Assembly: GCA_016935885.1 (NCBI GenBank)
Contig: JAFGQA010000181.1
Coordinates: forward strand, 1-47,029
Length of the DNA stretch: 47,029 nucleotides
From: Phycisphaerae bacterium
GTDB lineage: Bacteria; Planctomycetota; Phycisphaerae; UBA1845; UTPLA1
Reading direction: 5' to 3'
Of this stretch, positions 6,547-16,328 are shown one piece after another. How positions within the stretch are numbered: position 1 is the stretch's first letter; the number at the start of each line of letters is the position of its first letter. The notes under the pieces were generated by a model. It worked only from the letters and a program-made list of their open reading frames with translations. It did not search any database and was not told the origin of the DNA. The translations under genes and the position numbers were made by a program.

Positions 6547-9500
6547 TCAGGCGGATCGACCGAAGATCCAGGAGCTCACATGGACCCGTGCACCGATGAA
6601 CAACGACAGCATCGCCGGCACGACGACCAGCGTGAACAACGTCGAGAAGATCAGGCCGCCGAGCACCACCGCGCCCAGGCCGCGGTACAGTTCCGCACCG
6701 GCGCCAGGCCGGACGACCAGCAGCAACTGGCCGAAGAACGTCGTCAGCACGGTCATGAAGATCGGCCGGATGCGCGTGCGGACCGCCTCGGGAATCGCCT
6801 CGCGCGGCTCCTTGCCGTAGCTGATGAAGTTCAGCGATTGGTGAACGATCAGGATGCCGTTGTTCACGACGATGCCCAGCAGGATCACGAAGCCTAGGAT
6901 CGTCAGCATATCAAGCTGTTGAATAGCCATCGTGGGGTCCATCCAGGTCCACTGGTTGACGATCGCCAAGCCGATAAACCCACCGACCACCGCAAACGGG
7001 ACCGTGAAGATGATGACGAGCGGATAGGCGAAGGACTCGAACAGTCCCGACATCAGGAGATAGACAACGAGCAACGAAAGCGCCAACAGCCACTTCAACG
7101 AATCCCAGGTGCTTTCCAGCTTGTCGGCGTTGCCGGCAAGGCTGACGATGACTTCCGGCGATATCCTGGATTTCGCCTTGCCGTAGCCCCCGGCCCGCAT
7201 GGGCGCGATGATATCGTTCTCGACGGTGTCGATCACCTCGGGCAACGACAGGCCCTCCGGCGGCCGCACGGTCAGCTTGACGGAGCGTTGCGTCTCGATG
7301 TGGTTGATCTGTTGAGGCGCCGTTGTCCTGTCAAGCCCGCAGACCGCCGTCAACGGAACGATCTGTCCAACGGGTGTCCATATCGGGATGTTCGCGATCA
7401 TGTCCGTCGCGCTGCGGGCAGTGATCGGATCTTCTGTGCCGGCTACCTTGATCGTCAAATCGATGCTCTTCCCTGCCTCACGGTACTGCCCGATGATGCG
7501 CCCGTCGCCGCAGGCCCGGGCGATGAGGCCGATCTCCGCCACGCTCAGACCCAATTCGCCGGCCCTCACGCGATCCGGAACCAACTGGTCCTCGCGCCGA
7601 TCGAGGGCGAAGTTCATGGGGTTGGCTTCCGGCCGGCTGCCGAACCTCTCCGTGCAGGCCGTCATGACGTTGCGGGCGGCCTCGACGACCTGGCCCAGAT
7701 CATCCCCGCGGATCTCGACGTCCACGGAATTGCCTGATCCGAGATTGCCGAAAATCGACGCCTGAAAGAAAATCGGAAACGAATCGGGCACGGCAGAGCC
7801 CGTGGAGTTGAGCACCTTCTCCAAAGGCTTGACCAGAGTCGGGTCCCTACTCGAACCGCCCATGAAACACCCACCGCTCCAGGCAACGAAGAAGAAGTCC
7901 TCGAGCGGCGGTGGCGGAACGCGCCACTCGGCGATCTCGCGCTCCAGCTCGCGGACGCGCCGGCGGGCCTTGCGCCGCTCCTCACGCGAGGTCACCGGAT
8001 CCTTGATTCGTTGCTCGGTCGTCTCGATCTGCGCATCGAGGCCCGGCACGACGTATCCCTCAACCATCTGGGACCACCGGTCGAGGAGCCGTTCGTATTC
8101 GGGCGTGCCCTCCTCCACCTCCCAGAATGGCCGAAGGCCGATCTGGCCCGTCGCCGGATCGCCGTTCTCGAGGGTCACGGCGATCTTCTCAAACTCCACC
8201 GTGTTGTATCCTGGCGGCGTGACCAGGAACCCGAAGATGAAGTTCTGGTTGCCGGACGGCAGATAGCTCGGCTCCGGGGCAAGCCACATGCTGAGCCACA
8301 CCGATGCCGCCGTGAAGCCGCCAACCACCAGCACGCGCGTGATGATGTGCCGGTTGATCGAGCGCACCGCACCGGCAACGACCGCGGCGGTTCGGCCGCC
8401 ACCCTCGCCACCGGTTTGCCGTGTCTTCGCCAGGATACGCGACGCCAACGCGGGAATGACCGTCACCGACACAAGCAGTGACAACGCCACGGCACCACTG
8501 ATGGCGATGGCGATGTCCCTGAAAAGCTGCCCCGCCTCCTCCTTGACGAACAGGATCGGCAGGAACACGATCATCGTGGTCAACGAGTTGGCCACGACCG
8601 CGCCCCAGACCTCCGACGCCCCGTCCGACGCCGCCTCCCGGCGCGGCTTGCCCATTTCCCGATGACGGAAGATGTTCTCCAACACGACGATCGAGTTGTC
8701 GACCACCATGCCGACGGCAAACGCCAGCCCGGCCAGCATCACGACGTTCATGTTCCGCCCGGCCAACGGCACGATCAAGAACGTCCCGATGATCGAGATC
8801 GGGATCGCAAGGGCGACGACCGCCGTCCCGCTGAGACTCCGCAGGAAGACCAGGAGCACGGCGATCGCCAACAGGCCGCCGAAGACGATGTTGCTCCGCA
8901 CCAGGTTGATCGCGGATGTGATGTAGGTGGTCTCGTCATAGACTTGCGCCAATTCCAATTGCATGCCTCGAGGGGCGAGCATCTCGGCGTTGACCCGCGC
9001 GATCGCCGCCCGAAGCCTCTCCATCACCTCGATCACGTTGCTCCCCGCCTCGCGAAAGGCGGGCAGCGCAAGGACTTCCTTGCCCTCGCTGCGGACGAAG
9101 CTGTAGCGCTTCTTGAACGTGTCCCGTGCCTCGGCGACGTCGCCCACTCGAATCGGCCCGCCTTCGCCCGTTTTGATGACGGTCAATCGAATGTCATCGA
9201 GGCTCGTGAATTGACCCATCGTCCGGATGACGATGTCGCGCTTGCCCTGGGCACTGTTGCCGGCCGAGACGTTCGTGTTCTGCCCCGTCAGGGCGGCCTG
9301 CAACTCGCCGAACGTGACGCCTGCCTGGGCCAGTTTCAGCGCGTCCACAACAACTTGGATCTCGCGCTCGCGCCCGCCGAATACTTGAACCGAAGACACA
9401 CCCTCCACACGCTCCAGCATCGGCCTGACGTCTTTGTCCACGAAGGTGAACAACTCGGGCGGCTTCACCGCAGGATCGTCGCTCGACAAGACCATCCACG

Positions 9501-9948
9501 CGATCGCTTCCTCGCCCCACTCCCGCCCGCTCTTGACGATCGGGTTGTCGAACTCGTTCAGCGGAATCTGGTACGTCACGCGCCGCAGCGCGTCCGAGAC
9601 CTCCTGCTTGGCAACGTCCAGGTTAGTGCCGACGTTGAACTCGAGTTCGATCGCGCAACTGCTGTTCCGCGAGCTGCTCGTCATCTTGCGGAGGTTGTCA
9701 ACGCCCTTGAGCACCTCCTCCTGCGGTTCGATGATCTCCCGCTCGACTTCCTCCGGGCTCGCACCCTCCCAATAAGTGGAGACGGACACGATCGGTTGGT
9801 CTAGATTGGGCGTGAGTTGAACCGGCACCCGAATCGGCGACGGGGCGATGGACGGCGGCGTCACGGTCAACAGGCCAAACAGCACGATCAGAATGACACC
9901 GACCGCTACCTTGACGGGATTCCTGATGAAGACGTCAACGAAGTGCAT
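6547..9948 (-). CDS. RND-family efflux permease (AcrB/HAE1 type) with helical insertion
   Basis: 1133 aa, a little longer than AcrB (about 1050). It has the tandem RND layout: N-terminal helix (about 11-30), first porter domain with YWEGASPEEVEREI, six helices from about 352, an interdomain helix near 540, second porter domain, and six C-terminal helices. In TM4 the motif is GMVVDNSIVVLENI: D417 matches the first proton-relay Asp of AcrB and the second is N418. TM10 reads GIVVNNGILIV, without the Lys of AcrB, a common variant. Residues about 600-690 form a charged, probably coiled-coil insertion (TTEQRIKDPVTSREERRKAR) absent from AcrB. It starts 9 bp after the adaptor stop; no outer-membrane channel gene is present. 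Substrate unknown. Confidence 0.92.
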   Translation of the reverse strand: MHFVDVFIRNPVKVAVGVILIVLFGLLTVTPPSIAPSPIRVPVQLTPNLDQPIVSVSTYWEGASPEEVEREIIEPQEEVLKGVDNLRKMTSSSRNSSCAIELEFNVGTNLDVAKQEVSDALRRVTYQIPLNEFDNPIVKSGREWGEEAIAWMVLSSDDPAVKPPELFTFVDKDVRPMLERVEGVSSVQVFGGREREIQVVVDALKLAQAGVTFGELQAALTGQNTNVSAGNSAQGKRDIVIRTMGQFTSLDDIRLTVIKTGEGGPIRVGDVAEARDTFKKRYSFVRSEGKEVLALPAFREAGSNVIEVMERLRAAIARVNAEMLAPRGMQLELAQVYDETTYITSAINLVRSNIVFGGLLAIAVLLVFLRSLSGTAVVALAIPISIIGTFLIVPLAGRNMNVVMLAGLAFAVGMVVDNSIVVLENIFRHREMGKPRREAASDGASEVWGAVVANSLTTMIVFLPILFVKEEAGQLFRDIAIAISGAVALSLLVSVTVIPALASRILAKTRQTGGEGGGRTAAVVAGAVRSINRHIITRVLVVGGFTAASVWLSMWLAPEPSYLPSGNQNFIFGFLVTPPGYNTVEFEKIAVTLENGDPATGQIGLRPFWEVEEGTPEYERLLDRWSQMVEGYVVPGLDAQIETTEQRIKDPVTSREERRKARRRVRELEREIAEWRVPPPPLEDFFFVAWSGGCFMGGSSRDPTLVKPLEKVLNSTGSAVPDSFPIFFQASIFGNLGSGNSVDVEIRGDDLGQVVEAARNVMTACTERFGSRPEANPMNFALDRREDQLVPDRVRAGELGLSVAEIGLIARACGDGRIIGQYREAGKSIDLTIKVAGTEDPITARSATDMIANIPIWTPVGQIVPLTAVCGLDRTTAPQQINHIETQRSVKLTVRPPEGLSLPEVIDTVENDIIAPMRAGGYGKAKSRISPEVIVSLAGNADKLESTWDSLKWLLALSLLVVYLLMSGLFESFAYPLVIIFTVPFAVVGGFIGLAIVNQWTWMDPTMAIQQLDMLTILGFVILLGIVVNNGILIVHQSLNFISYGKEPREAIPEAVRTRIRPIFMTVLTTFFGQLLLVVRPGAGAELYRGLGAVVLGGLIFSTLFTLVVVPAMLSLFIGARVHVSSWIFGRSA

Positions 9949-9957
9949 GAACCTGCG

Positions 9958-11163
9958 TCATCCATTCGAAGGAGAGCCGCGGGCCTCAGCCCGCGCGGCC
10001 TCTCGAGCCGGAGGCTCCTCGCTCGTCTGGCCATCCGTCTGCGTGTCCCTCGCGGGCTGCGTCGCGGCAGCAGGGGCAGTCGGCATCGCAATGACAGGCG
10101 TGGGGCCAAACATGTACTCGTTGCCCCGCACCACTACCTGATCTCCGGCCACCAAGCCCTGTGCCCGAACCGCCACGTGGTCCATCACCTCCGACACGAC
10201 CTCGACCGGGAGCGGCATGGCCATCTGTCCCTGCTCGGAATCGCGGACGATGTAGAGCATAGACATCGGCCCCCTGAGCACGACCGCATCCTTCGGCACG
10301 ACCAGTTGCCGGGCTCTCGGCCCGGACGGAACCGCGCCGCGGGCGAACATCCCGGCCTTCAACTCGCCGGCAGGATTGGCGATGTCGATCTCAACTGGAA
10401 ACGTCCTGGCCCGCTCCTCGGCGTCAGGAATCACGCGCGAAACCGCCCCGTGGTAGACCTTTCCCAACGCCTCGACCGACACCTGGACTTCCGCGCCGAC
10501 TTCACAGTAGCCTATCGTCGCTTCAGGAACCGAAATGCGGACACGGGCAGTCGAAAGATCCACCAGTTCGACGATCTCGCCTCCCTGGCTCACCCAGGAT
10601 CCGAGTTCGGCGTGCTTGGCCACGACGGAGCCATCGCACGGTGAGCAGATGCTGGTCCGCCCAAGGTCATCCGCCAGGATTTCAACGCCTGCCTTCTGGG
10701 CCTCGACCGCGTGGCGGGCCTGATCGACCCGGGCCTCTGCGGCGGCGCAATCCGCTCGAGCATCCTGCCGCTCCTTGTCCGTGCAACGCTGCTGCTCCCA
10801 CAGCCGACTGGTCCGATCCACCTCGTACTTGGCCTTCGTGAATTCGGCCGTTCGCTCCGCCAGTTCCGCCGTCAATTGCGCCTGCCGCTCAAGTGCCTCG
10901 GCATGGGCAAAGCGCCTGCGGTCGTCCCGCAGTTTGCAGATCAGTTGCCCCTTGACGACACCGTCGCCCTCGTCGACCGGTAACTCGGCCACCAAGCCCG
11001 CCACTTCCGAAGCCACCAACGTCCGCAGACACGGGCGGACCGTGCCCACAAGGCGAATGGTTGGGGCAAGGTCCCTCAGCACGACCGGCGCCACTTCCAC
11101 CCGGGTGGGCCCGGGGGCCTGCCCGGAGCACGTGCCATCCGGTGAAACCCAGCAGGCCAGCAT
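9958..11163 (-). CDS. RND efflux periplasmic adaptor (HlyD/MFP family)
   Basis: About 401 aa from the ATG at 11163. After a hydrophobic N-terminus the protein has the adaptor order: a beta-barrel/lipoyl strand set (LVASEVAGLVAELPVDEGDGVVKGQLICKL), a long coiled-coil hairpin (QLTAELAERTAEFTKAKYEV and on), the returning lipoyl half (TSICSPCDGSVVAKHAELGSWV), a beta-barrel (LVDLSTARVRISVPE), and a membrane-proximal domain (LVVPKDAVVLRG). Adaptors link the inner-membrane pump to the outer-membrane channel. The frame stays open to 11478, but that extension runs through hairpin repeats (11247-11303) and is unlikely to be translated; GTG codons just before the chosen ATG are alternatives. The last ~20 residues (EEPPAREAARAEARGSPSNG) are encoded partly by repeat D2. 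Probably co-transcribed with the RND permease. Confidence 0.88.
   Translation of the reverse strand: MLACWVSPDGTCSGQAPGPTRVEVAPVVLRDLAPTIRLVGTVRPCLRTLVASEVAGLVAELPVDEGDGVVKGQLICKLRDDRRRFAHAEALERQAQLTAELAERTAEFTKAKYEVDRTSRLWEQQRCTDKERQDARADCAAAEARVDQARHAVEAQKAGVEILADDLGRTSICSPCDGSVVAKHAELGSWVSQGGEIVELVDLSTARVRISVPEATIGYCEVGAEVQVSVEALGKVYHGAVSRVIPDAEERARTFPVEIDIANPAGELKAGMFARGAVPSGPRARQLVVPKDAVVLRGPMSMLYIVRDSEQGQMAMPLPVEVVSEVMDHVAVRAQGLVAGDQVVVRGNEYMFGPTPVIAMPTAPAAATQPARDTQTDGQTSEEPPAREAARAEARGSPSNG
9973..10005. repeat. Family D hairpin repeat, copy D2, inside a coding region
   Basis: GAGAGCCGCGGGC and GCCCGCGCGGCCTC flank a short loop, matching D1 (6358-6386). It lies within the reading frame of the adaptor gene and encodes part of its low-complexity Ala/Glu/Arg C-terminal tail. 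Confidence 0.55.
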
Positions 11164-11246
11164 CAGTCCGACAACCCAGCCGCTTGCTGAGCCGGGTCTC
11201 CTCCGCCGGCCGCACCGCGGCGAACTGGGGGGCCGTCCTGAAACCT

Positions 11247-11303
11247 CCGTGGCACGGTGGCGTCGCCCGTGGGTCTCTGTGGCACGGGCGTCTCGCCTGC
11301 GTC
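11247..11303. repeat. Family B-like hairpins upstream of the adaptor gene
   Basis: GTGGCACGG...CCGTG and GTGGCACGGGCGTCTCGCCT follow one another here, with the GTGGCAC and CG-TCT-CG elements of the interspersed repeats. They interrupt what would otherwise be an N-terminal extension of the adaptor, which is the main reason for choosing the internal start at 11163. Confidence 0.5.
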
Positions 11304-11575
11304 CGCACAGCCGGGACAACGGCACTACAAACGTATCAGGACGTATTCCAAACAGAGCGCACATCCGGGGCATCTTAAGTCCCATTTGCCATGGCCTCAA
11401 CGCGTGTTCCCGTCGATCCGTGCCGGCCCGCAACCACTCGTGCCGGCCCGTAAAGGCAACACGGTAACCCAAAAACACTGCTCTCGCACCTGGACTACCA
11501 CCAACATGTCATCCTATCATCGATGACGGAATCGGGTTCGGCACAGCGTCCGAGAATGTGCGGTGAAGAGATAGC

Positions 11576-11604
11576 GTGCTTCTCGGACGCCGATGGGGTA
11601 TAAT
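11576..11604 (+). promoter_or_regulatory. Sigma70-like promoter candidate for the pseudokinase
   Basis: A perfect -10 hexamer TATAAT at 11599-11604, with GTGCTT at 11576-11581 separated by 17 bp as a moderate -35. Transcription would begin near 11611, giving a leader of about 120 nt before the ATG at 11734. Confidence 0.5.
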
Positions 11605-11733
11605 GCCGCAACTTGGTGAAGTGTTTGCACGGGGCAAGGTTGGCCTCCACTGCCTCATACGAGACATGGACGCCGGGCGGGAAGTGAGGGGGGGACGGTC
11701 GCCATCATCCACGCGGCGACCCGGAAGCAACAC

Positions 11734-14289
11734 ATGGCGGATTCCAGGGAACACGAGAGCGCAAGGCGTCCGCTACACGGCTCACTGGGCGTTCCACGCA
11801 CGCCGCCAGCGAGCCGGCCCAAGCCGTTCCACGCGGGTCTGCCAACCGGCACGGGTCTTGGTAAGTATCGCATCCTCGAGCGGATCAGAACCACACACAA
11901 CGCGATCGTCTACAAGGCCCGCGACGCCATGCTCGATCGGCTGGTGACCATCAAGCAGATGTCCCCCGACTTGATCGACGACCCGGTCGCCTGCGGTCAC
12001 TTTAAGCGGGAAGCCCAGTTCCTCGCTCGGATCCCACGCGGAAACGCCTACATCGTCAGCATCCACGAGTTGATCGAAGACGACCTTGGTCTATTTATCG
12101 TTGAGGAATACGTCCCCGGGCAGTGGCTCGAATCGCTGATCTCGAAGCGGCAGATCGACCTCCGCGGTGCCGTACGCATCCTCAAGACCGCCGCCCTCGG
12201 GCTACGGACGCTGCACAGCTTGGGCATTGCCCACCGTGGCATTCACCCGGGCAACATCCTCGTTGCCAGGAACGGCAAAGCAAAGATAACCAACCTCGCC
12301 ACCGCCGCGCACGAATCTGACAACGCGCCGCCGCCGGTCATCGTGTCGAAGTACGCCGCGCCGGAACTCCTGCTGGGACAATGCTACGACGACCGCGTCG
12401 ATGTTTACTCGCTCGGTATGGTGATGTTCGAGATGTGCGTCGGCAGGCCGGCCTTGAATCACAGCTTCGCCGATCTCCTGACGAAGCCCAGGACCGCCGC
12501 CTCTCGATGGGTCGATTGGCACACGGACATGCATGCGTCGCTGCCGAGCGCAAGCGAGTTGAACCCGCTGGTGCCGCCGCGGCTCGCGGCGCTGGTCCGA
12601 AGGATGACGGCAAAGGACCTGGATGAGCGTTTTGCGTCGATCCAGGAGATTCTCCTGGCGTTATGCCCCAAGGCCGAGGATCGCGTGGGGCGAATCTCAT
12701 TCGTGGCTCCGGGACTACCGGCCATCCTCATGCCCGACAGTCAGCTGCCAATGTCGCCGCAGGCGCCCTATCCGCAGTTCGCCGCCGGCACCGGCTTGCA
12801 GACCGCGCCAGTCCCCCGCATGTCCGTCCAGCGGCCGGCCATCCGGAGCTCTACGTACACCGTCCGCCTGGCAAAGAAAGAGCCATCCGTCACTCCAGCC
12901 AGGACGCTGCAGCCGCTCCAGCAGATGGGCCGACCGGGCTCGCCGGGCTTCCCCGTGTCGCGCCCACAGCCACGCCTGCGCCACCCGATGCGAGCCGGCG
13001 CCGTGCGCCGCCCACCCCAGGCCAAGACCGTGCCACAGCCAAAGGAAGTCACCGAGACAATCAAGGAGCGACATCCGCACCTCGTTGTCTGGGTGGCTGT
13101 CGCGGCCCTGTTCGTCGCGGCCATCACCGTAGGTGGCGGTCTCCTATGGCACAGGTACTACGGCCCCGGCGTGAGCCACCCCATTGAGAACGTCTTCGCG
13201 GAGGCTGTGCAAGCCTATGGAGAAGGGCGTCTGGACTTGGCCCAGGTCAGGCTCCGGGAAGCGATCCGCATGGATGTTCGTCGGCCACGGTTCGTCAGGA
13301 TCAGGGATAAGGCCGAGCTCGAGCTGATCCTGGTCCAGGCGGAGCGCGCGTTCCAGAGGGATGAATTCGACCTCGCGGAGGAGAGGCTGCGCGAGGCCAG
13401 AAGGCGGGGCGCGAATCCGACGAAGATTGATGAGATCCAGGCGAGAATCTGGAACAAGAAGGATGCCTACCGTCTTGTCGCACAGGGCTTCGCTGATCTC
13501 GATCATGGCGAGTTCACCAATGTTGAGCTGAACCTCGAAGAGTACGAGGCGAAGGCTCGCGCCGCTGGTGAAGACCCGCATAAGCTGCGAGATCGCCTCG
13601 ATCTATCGAGAAGGGAACGCAAGTACGTCGAGGCCATCGAGGAGGCCAACGTCGCCTTGGCCGAACTTGACTACGACGGAGCCCTGCTGGCCTGCGACGA
13701 CGCCGAGAAGCTCAAGATCACCAGTGAAACGCGCGCACTCCACAAGCGCATCCTGAACCTCAGAGAGCGGGCGGAGTGGATCCTCCGCGGCGACGAGGCG
13801 ATGCTGAGCAAGGACTTCGAGGCGGCGGCCAAGGCCTACGAGAAGGCCAATCAGATTGAGGCCTCGAAGGAGATCGAGGCCAAGACGAGGCTCGCCGGTG
13901 CTTACCTCCTGCACGATCAAGCTTTGGACGCAATCGCTGAGGGAGACCTGCTTACTGCGGAGCGGAATCTGAAAAGCTCTCTCTGGAAGTTCTCAACACC
14001 CCAGGCGCGGACGAAGCTCACCAAGATGGCCTCCGCCTTCGAGGCTGCCAGGCTCGTCCAGAAGGGCGATCGGGCCATGAACCGTAACGACTACGCCGGC
14101 GCCGAACGCCTTTACGCCGAAGCGCTGCCACATCTTCCCGAGCCCGCAAACGCGATCGTTAAGGAGAAGATCCTCCAGGCTCATCGGGCCGCAAGGCCGA
14201 ACGGGGCAAACAAGCCCACGAGTGCGGAGAGCACTCCGAGCACTTCCCGCTACTCGGCAAGGTTCCCGAAGGCAACGGGTAGCCACTGA
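11734..14289 (+). CDS. Membrane-anchored pseudokinase with C-terminal helical repeats
   Basis: 851 aa. Residues 44-310 have the fold of a bacterial Hanks-type Ser/Thr kinase: start at KYRILERI, VTIKQM (K74), alpha-C Glu in FKREAQFL (E93), APELLLG (209-215) and DVYSLGMVMFEM (223-234). The catalytic elements are changed: the glycine-rich loop reads RIRTTHNAIVY without glycines, HRD is AHRGIHPGN (catalytic Asp is G169, N174 kept), and DFG is TNLA (187-189). It should therefore not transfer phosphate. A Pro/Arg-rich linker (340-445) precedes one membrane helix (about 450-472). The rest (483-820) is alpha-helical with TPR-like repeats (AYGEGRLDLAQVRLREAIRM, ALAELDYDGALLACDDAEKL) and would lie outside the membrane. 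The role is probably scaffolding or sensing. Monocistronic; no phosphatase nearby. Confidence 0.85.
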   Translation: MADSREHESARRPLHGSLGVPRTPPASRPKPFHAGLPTGTGLGKYRILERIRTTHNAIVYKARDAMLDRLVTIKQMSPDLIDDPVACGHFKREAQFLARIPRGNAYIVSIHELIEDDLGLFIVEEYVPGQWLESLISKRQIDLRGAVRILKTAALGLRTLHSLGIAHRGIHPGNILVARNGKAKITNLATAAHESDNAPPPVIVSKYAAPELLLGQCYDDRVDVYSLGMVMFEMCVGRPALNHSFADLLTKPRTAASRWVDWHTDMHASLPSASELNPLVPPRLAALVRRMTAKDLDERFASIQEILLALCPKAEDRVGRISFVAPGLPAILMPDSQLPMSPQAPYPQFAAGTGLQTAPVPRMSVQRPAIRSSTYTVRLAKKEPSVTPARTLQPLQQMGRPGSPGFPVSRPQPRLRHPMRAGAVRRPPQAKTVPQPKEVTETIKERHPHLVVWVAVAALFVAAITVGGGLLWHRYYGPGVSHPIENVFAEAVQAYGEGRLDLAQVRLREAIRMDVRRPRFVRIRDKAELELILVQAERAFQRDEFDLAEERLREARRRGANPTKIDEIQARIWNKKDAYRLVAQGFADLDHGEFTNVELNLEEYEAKARAAGEDPHKLRDRLDLSRRERKYVEAIEEANVALAELDYDGALLACDDAEKLKITSETRALHKRILNLRERAEWILRGDEAMLSKDFEAAAKAYEKANQIEASKEIEAKTRLAGAYLLHDQALDAIAEGDLLTAERNLKSSLWKFSTPQARTKLTKMASAFEAARLVQKGDRAMNRNDYAGAERLYAEALPHLPEPANAIVKEKILQAHRAARPNGANKPTSAESTPSTSRYSARFPKATGSH

Positions 14290-14754
14290 CGAACATAGTC
14301 ATGATCGCCACGATAGCCACTGTCTTGGCGTGGGATCCTCGGCCTCTCGTAATTCCTTCCGAGAAAAATGCGGGCGATAGTGAGGGAGCGGTCCAGGCAT
14401 GGCGTGGTCCTCCATGAACGTACCAGGACCCGTTCGAGCAGGTCTGCTCGTTCGATAACCTTTATGCGGCCTGGCCCGCAACCTGGGGCGTGGCGGCGGG
14501 GCAAGGAACGGGTGGAGCTTTTGGAGACCGAAGCAGTAATGTCCTCGCCGCGTCGCGAGCGCCTCGCCTGTCGACTCGACGCGTGGCGGTTTCTACCCTT
14601 CTCGCTGTTGCGCGAAAGGCAGTACCATGTTCGGCCAGTCTTGCAGCAGATCTGGTTCGCCAGGATTGTGGGCTTAATCGCCAGCAAAGGCCTGTCAGAT
14701 CTTGCTCAGGCGAACGCGTGACGCGCAGTAGATTTACGCTCGGAGGACCTCGTC
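14290..14754. other. Intergenic stretch, no gene recognised
   Basis: 465 bp between the pseudokinase and the methyltransferase. Open frames exist on both strands, but none has protein-like composition or a good start. A perfect CGAGCA/TGCTCG hairpin with loop GGTC lies at 14435-14450, without a T-tract. No repeat-family copy was noticed here. Confidence 0.4.
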
Positions 14755-15771
14755 GTGAAGAACCTGCCCCAAGTCGATCTTGATTTCGATCACCTGACCC
14801 GAATCCTGTATGGAGCCATCCCGGCAAGGCTGCTACTCACAGCTATCGAGCTCAAGGTGTTCTCACACCTGACCGAACCGATGTCGGCCGACTCGGTTGC
14901 GTCCAAGATTCAGAGCCACCCGGGGAGCACACGGCCATTCCTGGACGCTCTGGCAGCCAACGAATTGCTGTCCAAGCGGCAGGGACGGTACCAGAACACA
15001 CCGCTGGCCGACGCATTCCTGGTTGAAGGCCGGCCGACGTACCTCGGAGATGTGTTCAGGAACCTCACCGAGTACATGCGGCCTGCTCTTGAAAGCATGA
15101 CCACGCTGGTGAGGGAAGGGCAAGCCCCACCGCGTGGTTTCAGTGATCCGTCGCTCGAGGAACGAGAGACGGAGATATACGCAAACTACCAGCGCGCCGG
15201 CCGCGCGCAGCAGGCGGCTGCCATGGTCAGCAAGTTGCCGGAGTTCCCCCAGATGACCAAGATGCTCGACTTGGGTGCTGGGGCCGGCCTCATCGGCCTG
15301 GCAATCGTTGCAGCCCATCCGACCATGACCGGTGTGCTGTTCGACCGCCCCGATGTTGTGGAGGTAGCCAGACAGTTCATCAGCGAGTACGAGATGGAAG
15401 GTCGCGTGGCTACGATCGGGGGTGATTATTCGACAGATGCCATCGGCGACGGGTACGACCTCGTCTGGACCAGCTACACCCTGAACTTCCACCGCGGCGA
15501 CCTCGACCCGATCATGCGTAAGATCCACGCCGCCCTGAATCCCGGCGGCGTTTACGCCAGCTTGGCCGAAGGTCTGAGCCATGAGCGAACGAAGCCGGCC
15601 ACGCTGGTCAACGCAATGCTGGCACACAGCCTCGCCGGAGACGACCTGACGTTTGACGTGGGCGAGATCGCCCAGGCGATGCTTCGCGCCGGGTTTCGGT
15701 CCGTTCACAGTCGCCAGGTAGAAGGCGGCTGCTGGCACGGCCCCGCCGTCGTCGATATTGGCCGAAAGTGA
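14755..15771 (+). CDS. SAM-dependent O-methyltransferase (plant-COMT/acetylserotonin type)
   Basis: 338 aa starting at GTG, with GGAGG placed 8-9 bp upstream. Residues 10-110 form the N-terminal winged-helix dimerisation domain (ARLLLTAIELKVFSHLTEPM, LLSKRQGRYQNTPLADAFL). The Rossmann domain follows, with SAM motif I MLDLGAGAGLIGLAIV at 170-185, an acidic strand end at FDRPDVVEVA, and motif LNFHRGDLDPIMRKIHAALNPGG. These enzymes methylate a hydroxyl of a small molecule or a carrier-bound intermediate. The general-base His expected in plant enzymes is not clearly placed. No biosynthetic cluster surrounds it, so the substrate is unknown. It stands alone. Confidence 0.85.
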   Translation: MKNLPQVDLDFDHLTRILYGAIPARLLLTAIELKVFSHLTEPMSADSVASKIQSHPGSTRPFLDALAANELLSKRQGRYQNTPLADAFLVEGRPTYLGDVFRNLTEYMRPALESMTTLVREGQAPPRGFSDPSLEERETEIYANYQRAGRAQQAAAMVSKLPEFPQMTKMLDLGAGAGLIGLAIVAAHPTMTGVLFDRPDVVEVARQFISEYEMEGRVATIGGDYSTDAIGDGYDLVWTSYTLNFHRGDLDPIMRKIHAALNPGGVYASLAEGLSHERTKPATLVNAMLAHSLAGDDLTFDVGEIAQAMLRAGFRSVHSRQVEGGCWHGPAVVDIGRK

Positions 15772-16328
15772 TCAAGCTCGGGTGGCCGCCAGCGAGCCCG
15801 CCGTTGTTCGGCCGATCGGGCCCAGTCCCGAAGGTTTGGGCCCAACCTCAAGATGTTTGTCCACCACGCTCTACACTGCGCAGTCCGGCGGCATCGAGAC
15901 CGCCAAACTCCAGGCCGAGAACGGCAAGCTGCCTGTCTGAACCAGTCTTCGCCTCATTCTGAGGCATCGTTCTCCCTTCGTCGTCGATAACGGCGGCCAT
16001 CACTTGGCTCACGTCACGAGCGAACTGCTCGCTGCGAGGCAGGGCAGGCCGTTCGACGTAGCCCCGGCGTGTTTTGCCATCACCGGGTGATCGACACCAG
16101 CGTGGGGCGACGAAGAAGACCGGCACCTTTGGCACCGCGACTCACGAGAGCACAAGGCAAGTGACTGGTGGGCAGACTGGCGGAAAGGGGGTGCCTTTCA
16201 AGGCCCGAGCGTTCCCGTCTGTTCATAATGGGACGGACGCCAAACGCAGCGATGACGGCACGCTGACATCTGCATCAGGTATTGGAATCACAGGGGCTTG
16301 CAATGCACACAAGGGAACTGAAATGAAC
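15772..16328. other. Intergenic stretch, no confident gene
   Basis: 557 bp between the methyltransferase and the tRNA. A plus-strand frame ends in GIETAKLQAENGKLPV, which resembles coiled-coil ends of transposases, and a 95-residue minus-strand frame spans 15848-16135. Neither has a convincing start or a recognisable family. It could be decayed mobile DNA. Confidence 0.3.

Noticed and set aside
15848..16135. 95-codon minus-strand frame between the methyltransferase and the tRNA
   Set aside because: No ribosome-binding site, no recognisable motif, and composition not clearly protein-like.
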